Shown one piece after another: positions 62,886 through 64,000 of a stretch of 64,000 nucleotides of DNA (positions within the stretch are counted from its first letter, which is position 1; every line of letters starts with the position of its first letter). The notes beneath the pieces are model-generated. The model saw nothing but the letters and a program-made list of their open reading frames with translations. It had not been told where the DNA came from and made no database searches. The DNA comes from Ancistrus triradiatus (Eukaryota; Chordata; Actinopteri; Siluriformes; Loricariidae). The position numbers and the translations under genes are program-made. The DNA lies in contig JAJAGP010002200.1 of NCBI GenBank assembly GCA_025084515.1, positions 1 to 64,000 of the forward strand. Direction: 5' to 3'.

Positions 62886-63260
62886 CTCTGAAAGTAAGCA
62901 ATCAAGTACATTTTATTTATATAGCACTTTTCTAGAACAAGTCAGAAAATGCTTTCTAATGCAAGACAAGAAATGATATTAATGATAAAATTCAAATTGC
63001 TAAAAGCAGGAGAATAAAAAAACTATTCCATAGTTTTAGAGCATAAGCTTCAAAGGCCTGTCTCCTTTTGATTTTAGGTTAGTTCGGGGGATGGCTAACA
63101 GCCCCTGATTTGAAGATCTTAAAGATCTTGTGCTAATAAGTGGACACAAGAGTTGAATGATATATTTTGAAGCCTCGTTGTGTAAAGCCTGATATGCTAG
63201 CATGAGTATTTTAAATCATGATTGACAGGCAGCCAATGGAGAGAGGCCAGCACTGGTGTG
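62886..63260. repeat. LINE 3' UTR-like remnant
   Basis: TTTTATTTATATAGCACTTT followed by TGATTGACAGGCAGCCAATG and GAGGCCAGCACTGGTGTG follows the order seen in a common family of fish repeat 3' regions. No coding part is present. Confidence 0.35.
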
Positions 63261-64000
63261 TGTGTGTCAACCTGGTCTTAACGCATGGGGAGTGTTTCCT
63301 TTAGCATACTGAATGTGTGGTCTGTAATAATGTGAGACATTGTTGGCTTGGATATAATATAAATTTTAAATATCTTCCTATATAAATATATTGACGTTCC
63401 AGGTCCAACATTTGGTATATTAAGCACCAATTATTGGCTTTGCTTGTGCATCATATCCTGTTTTACTTGAAACCTACGCCTCAGTGGTGGGGACATTTTC
63501 CTGTTCTTCACTTTTTTTGTGTGGGTTTTTTGTTTTTTTTACAAAAAAAGGAACTTTTTATTGAAAGAAAGAGAGTAAAAATCTGCTTTAGGTTACTGAG
63601 GTTAAGGTTAGGGATAGGATTTATGTGTGGGTGTAGCATTAATTAGCAATATTATTTCAATGGAAAGTCCCCATAATGGTAGAAAGATAAATGTGTGTGC
63701 AGATGTGTGTGAGTGTGTGCCTGTGTGTACCTGTGTGTGTGTGTGAGTGTGGTAAATCAGCAGTGACACACACAGCTCCCAGCCATCATTATGACACTAA
63801 GCAAGAAAAGGTAACAGCAACGCTCCCTGCCTTACTTTTATCTTTCTTACCATTCTGCTGTTTTTATGTAGGCATGCATGAGCGTGACCTGCCCAGACAC
63901 CCGCCTTTAAACAAGCTGTTCAAATAAACTGAAGCAAGAATCCTGGAACGACTCATGTTTTAGCTGTGAGGCAGGTAAAACGGATGTAGATCTCCCAGAA
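63261..64000. other. Anonymous sequence
   Basis: Includes a TGTGTG-rich patch at 63690-63755. No gene or element can be supported. Confidence 0.35.

Overview
The window looks like teleost fish genomic DNA, probably otophysan (catfish or characin-like), although the species cannot be named from sequence alone. The grounds are vertebrate splice signals, an NLR immune receptor of the fish NACHT-LRR-B30.2 type, many Tc1-like transposons, tRNA-derived SINEs, Ty3/gypsy chromovirus-type elements, an RTE-type LINE and long microsatellites.

The one well-supported host gene lies on the minus strand from about 37594 down to 448. Ten exons can be placed from splice sites: 37494-37594 (start codon 37531), 28520-30232 (NACHT), six LRR exons (27752-27919, 12777-12947, 10344-10526, 8339-8548, 3535-3702, 3197-3370), a 47-nt linker (1143-1189) and the B30.2 exon (448-1070). 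Every junction keeps frame. The coding length sums to 3495 nt, giving 1164 residues with no internal stop, so the gene appears intact although spread over 37 kb. A non-coding first exon near 40.1 kb is possible.

The introns are packed with mobile elements, several of them nested. At 14.7-19.6 kb a Tc1 copy is split by a SINE and by a 3.1-kb LTR element flanked by GGAGG. At 22.2-27.0 kb there is a complete LTR-LTR chromovirus-like element flanked by GACCA, with frameshifted gag/pol. At 30.4-33.4 kb there is a 5' LTR plus truncated gag/pol of another Ty3/gypsy element, bracketed by a 117-bp direct repeat. At 33.6-36.6 kb two Tc1 elements sit back to back.

Upstream of the NLR gene (38-48 kb) are more Tc1 copies, a 1.9-kb terminal-inverted-repeat element with an LTR-like core, a Myb/SANT-like fragment, a GC-rich solo LTR containing a tRNA-like module, and a 5'-truncated RTE LINE with a 16-bp target duplication. 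From 50.3 to 52.4 kb there is a long TATC/TGTC array, and from 56.8 to 58.6 kb a 24-27-bp minisatellite. A CpG-rich segment at 54.2-54.5 kb ending in a splice donor is a candidate first exon of a plus-strand gene whose body lies beyond the window. The last 5 kb hold only repeat remnants and anonymous sequence.

Apart from the NLR protein, the coding regions belong to mobile elements, and most are broken by frameshifts, stops or deletions.
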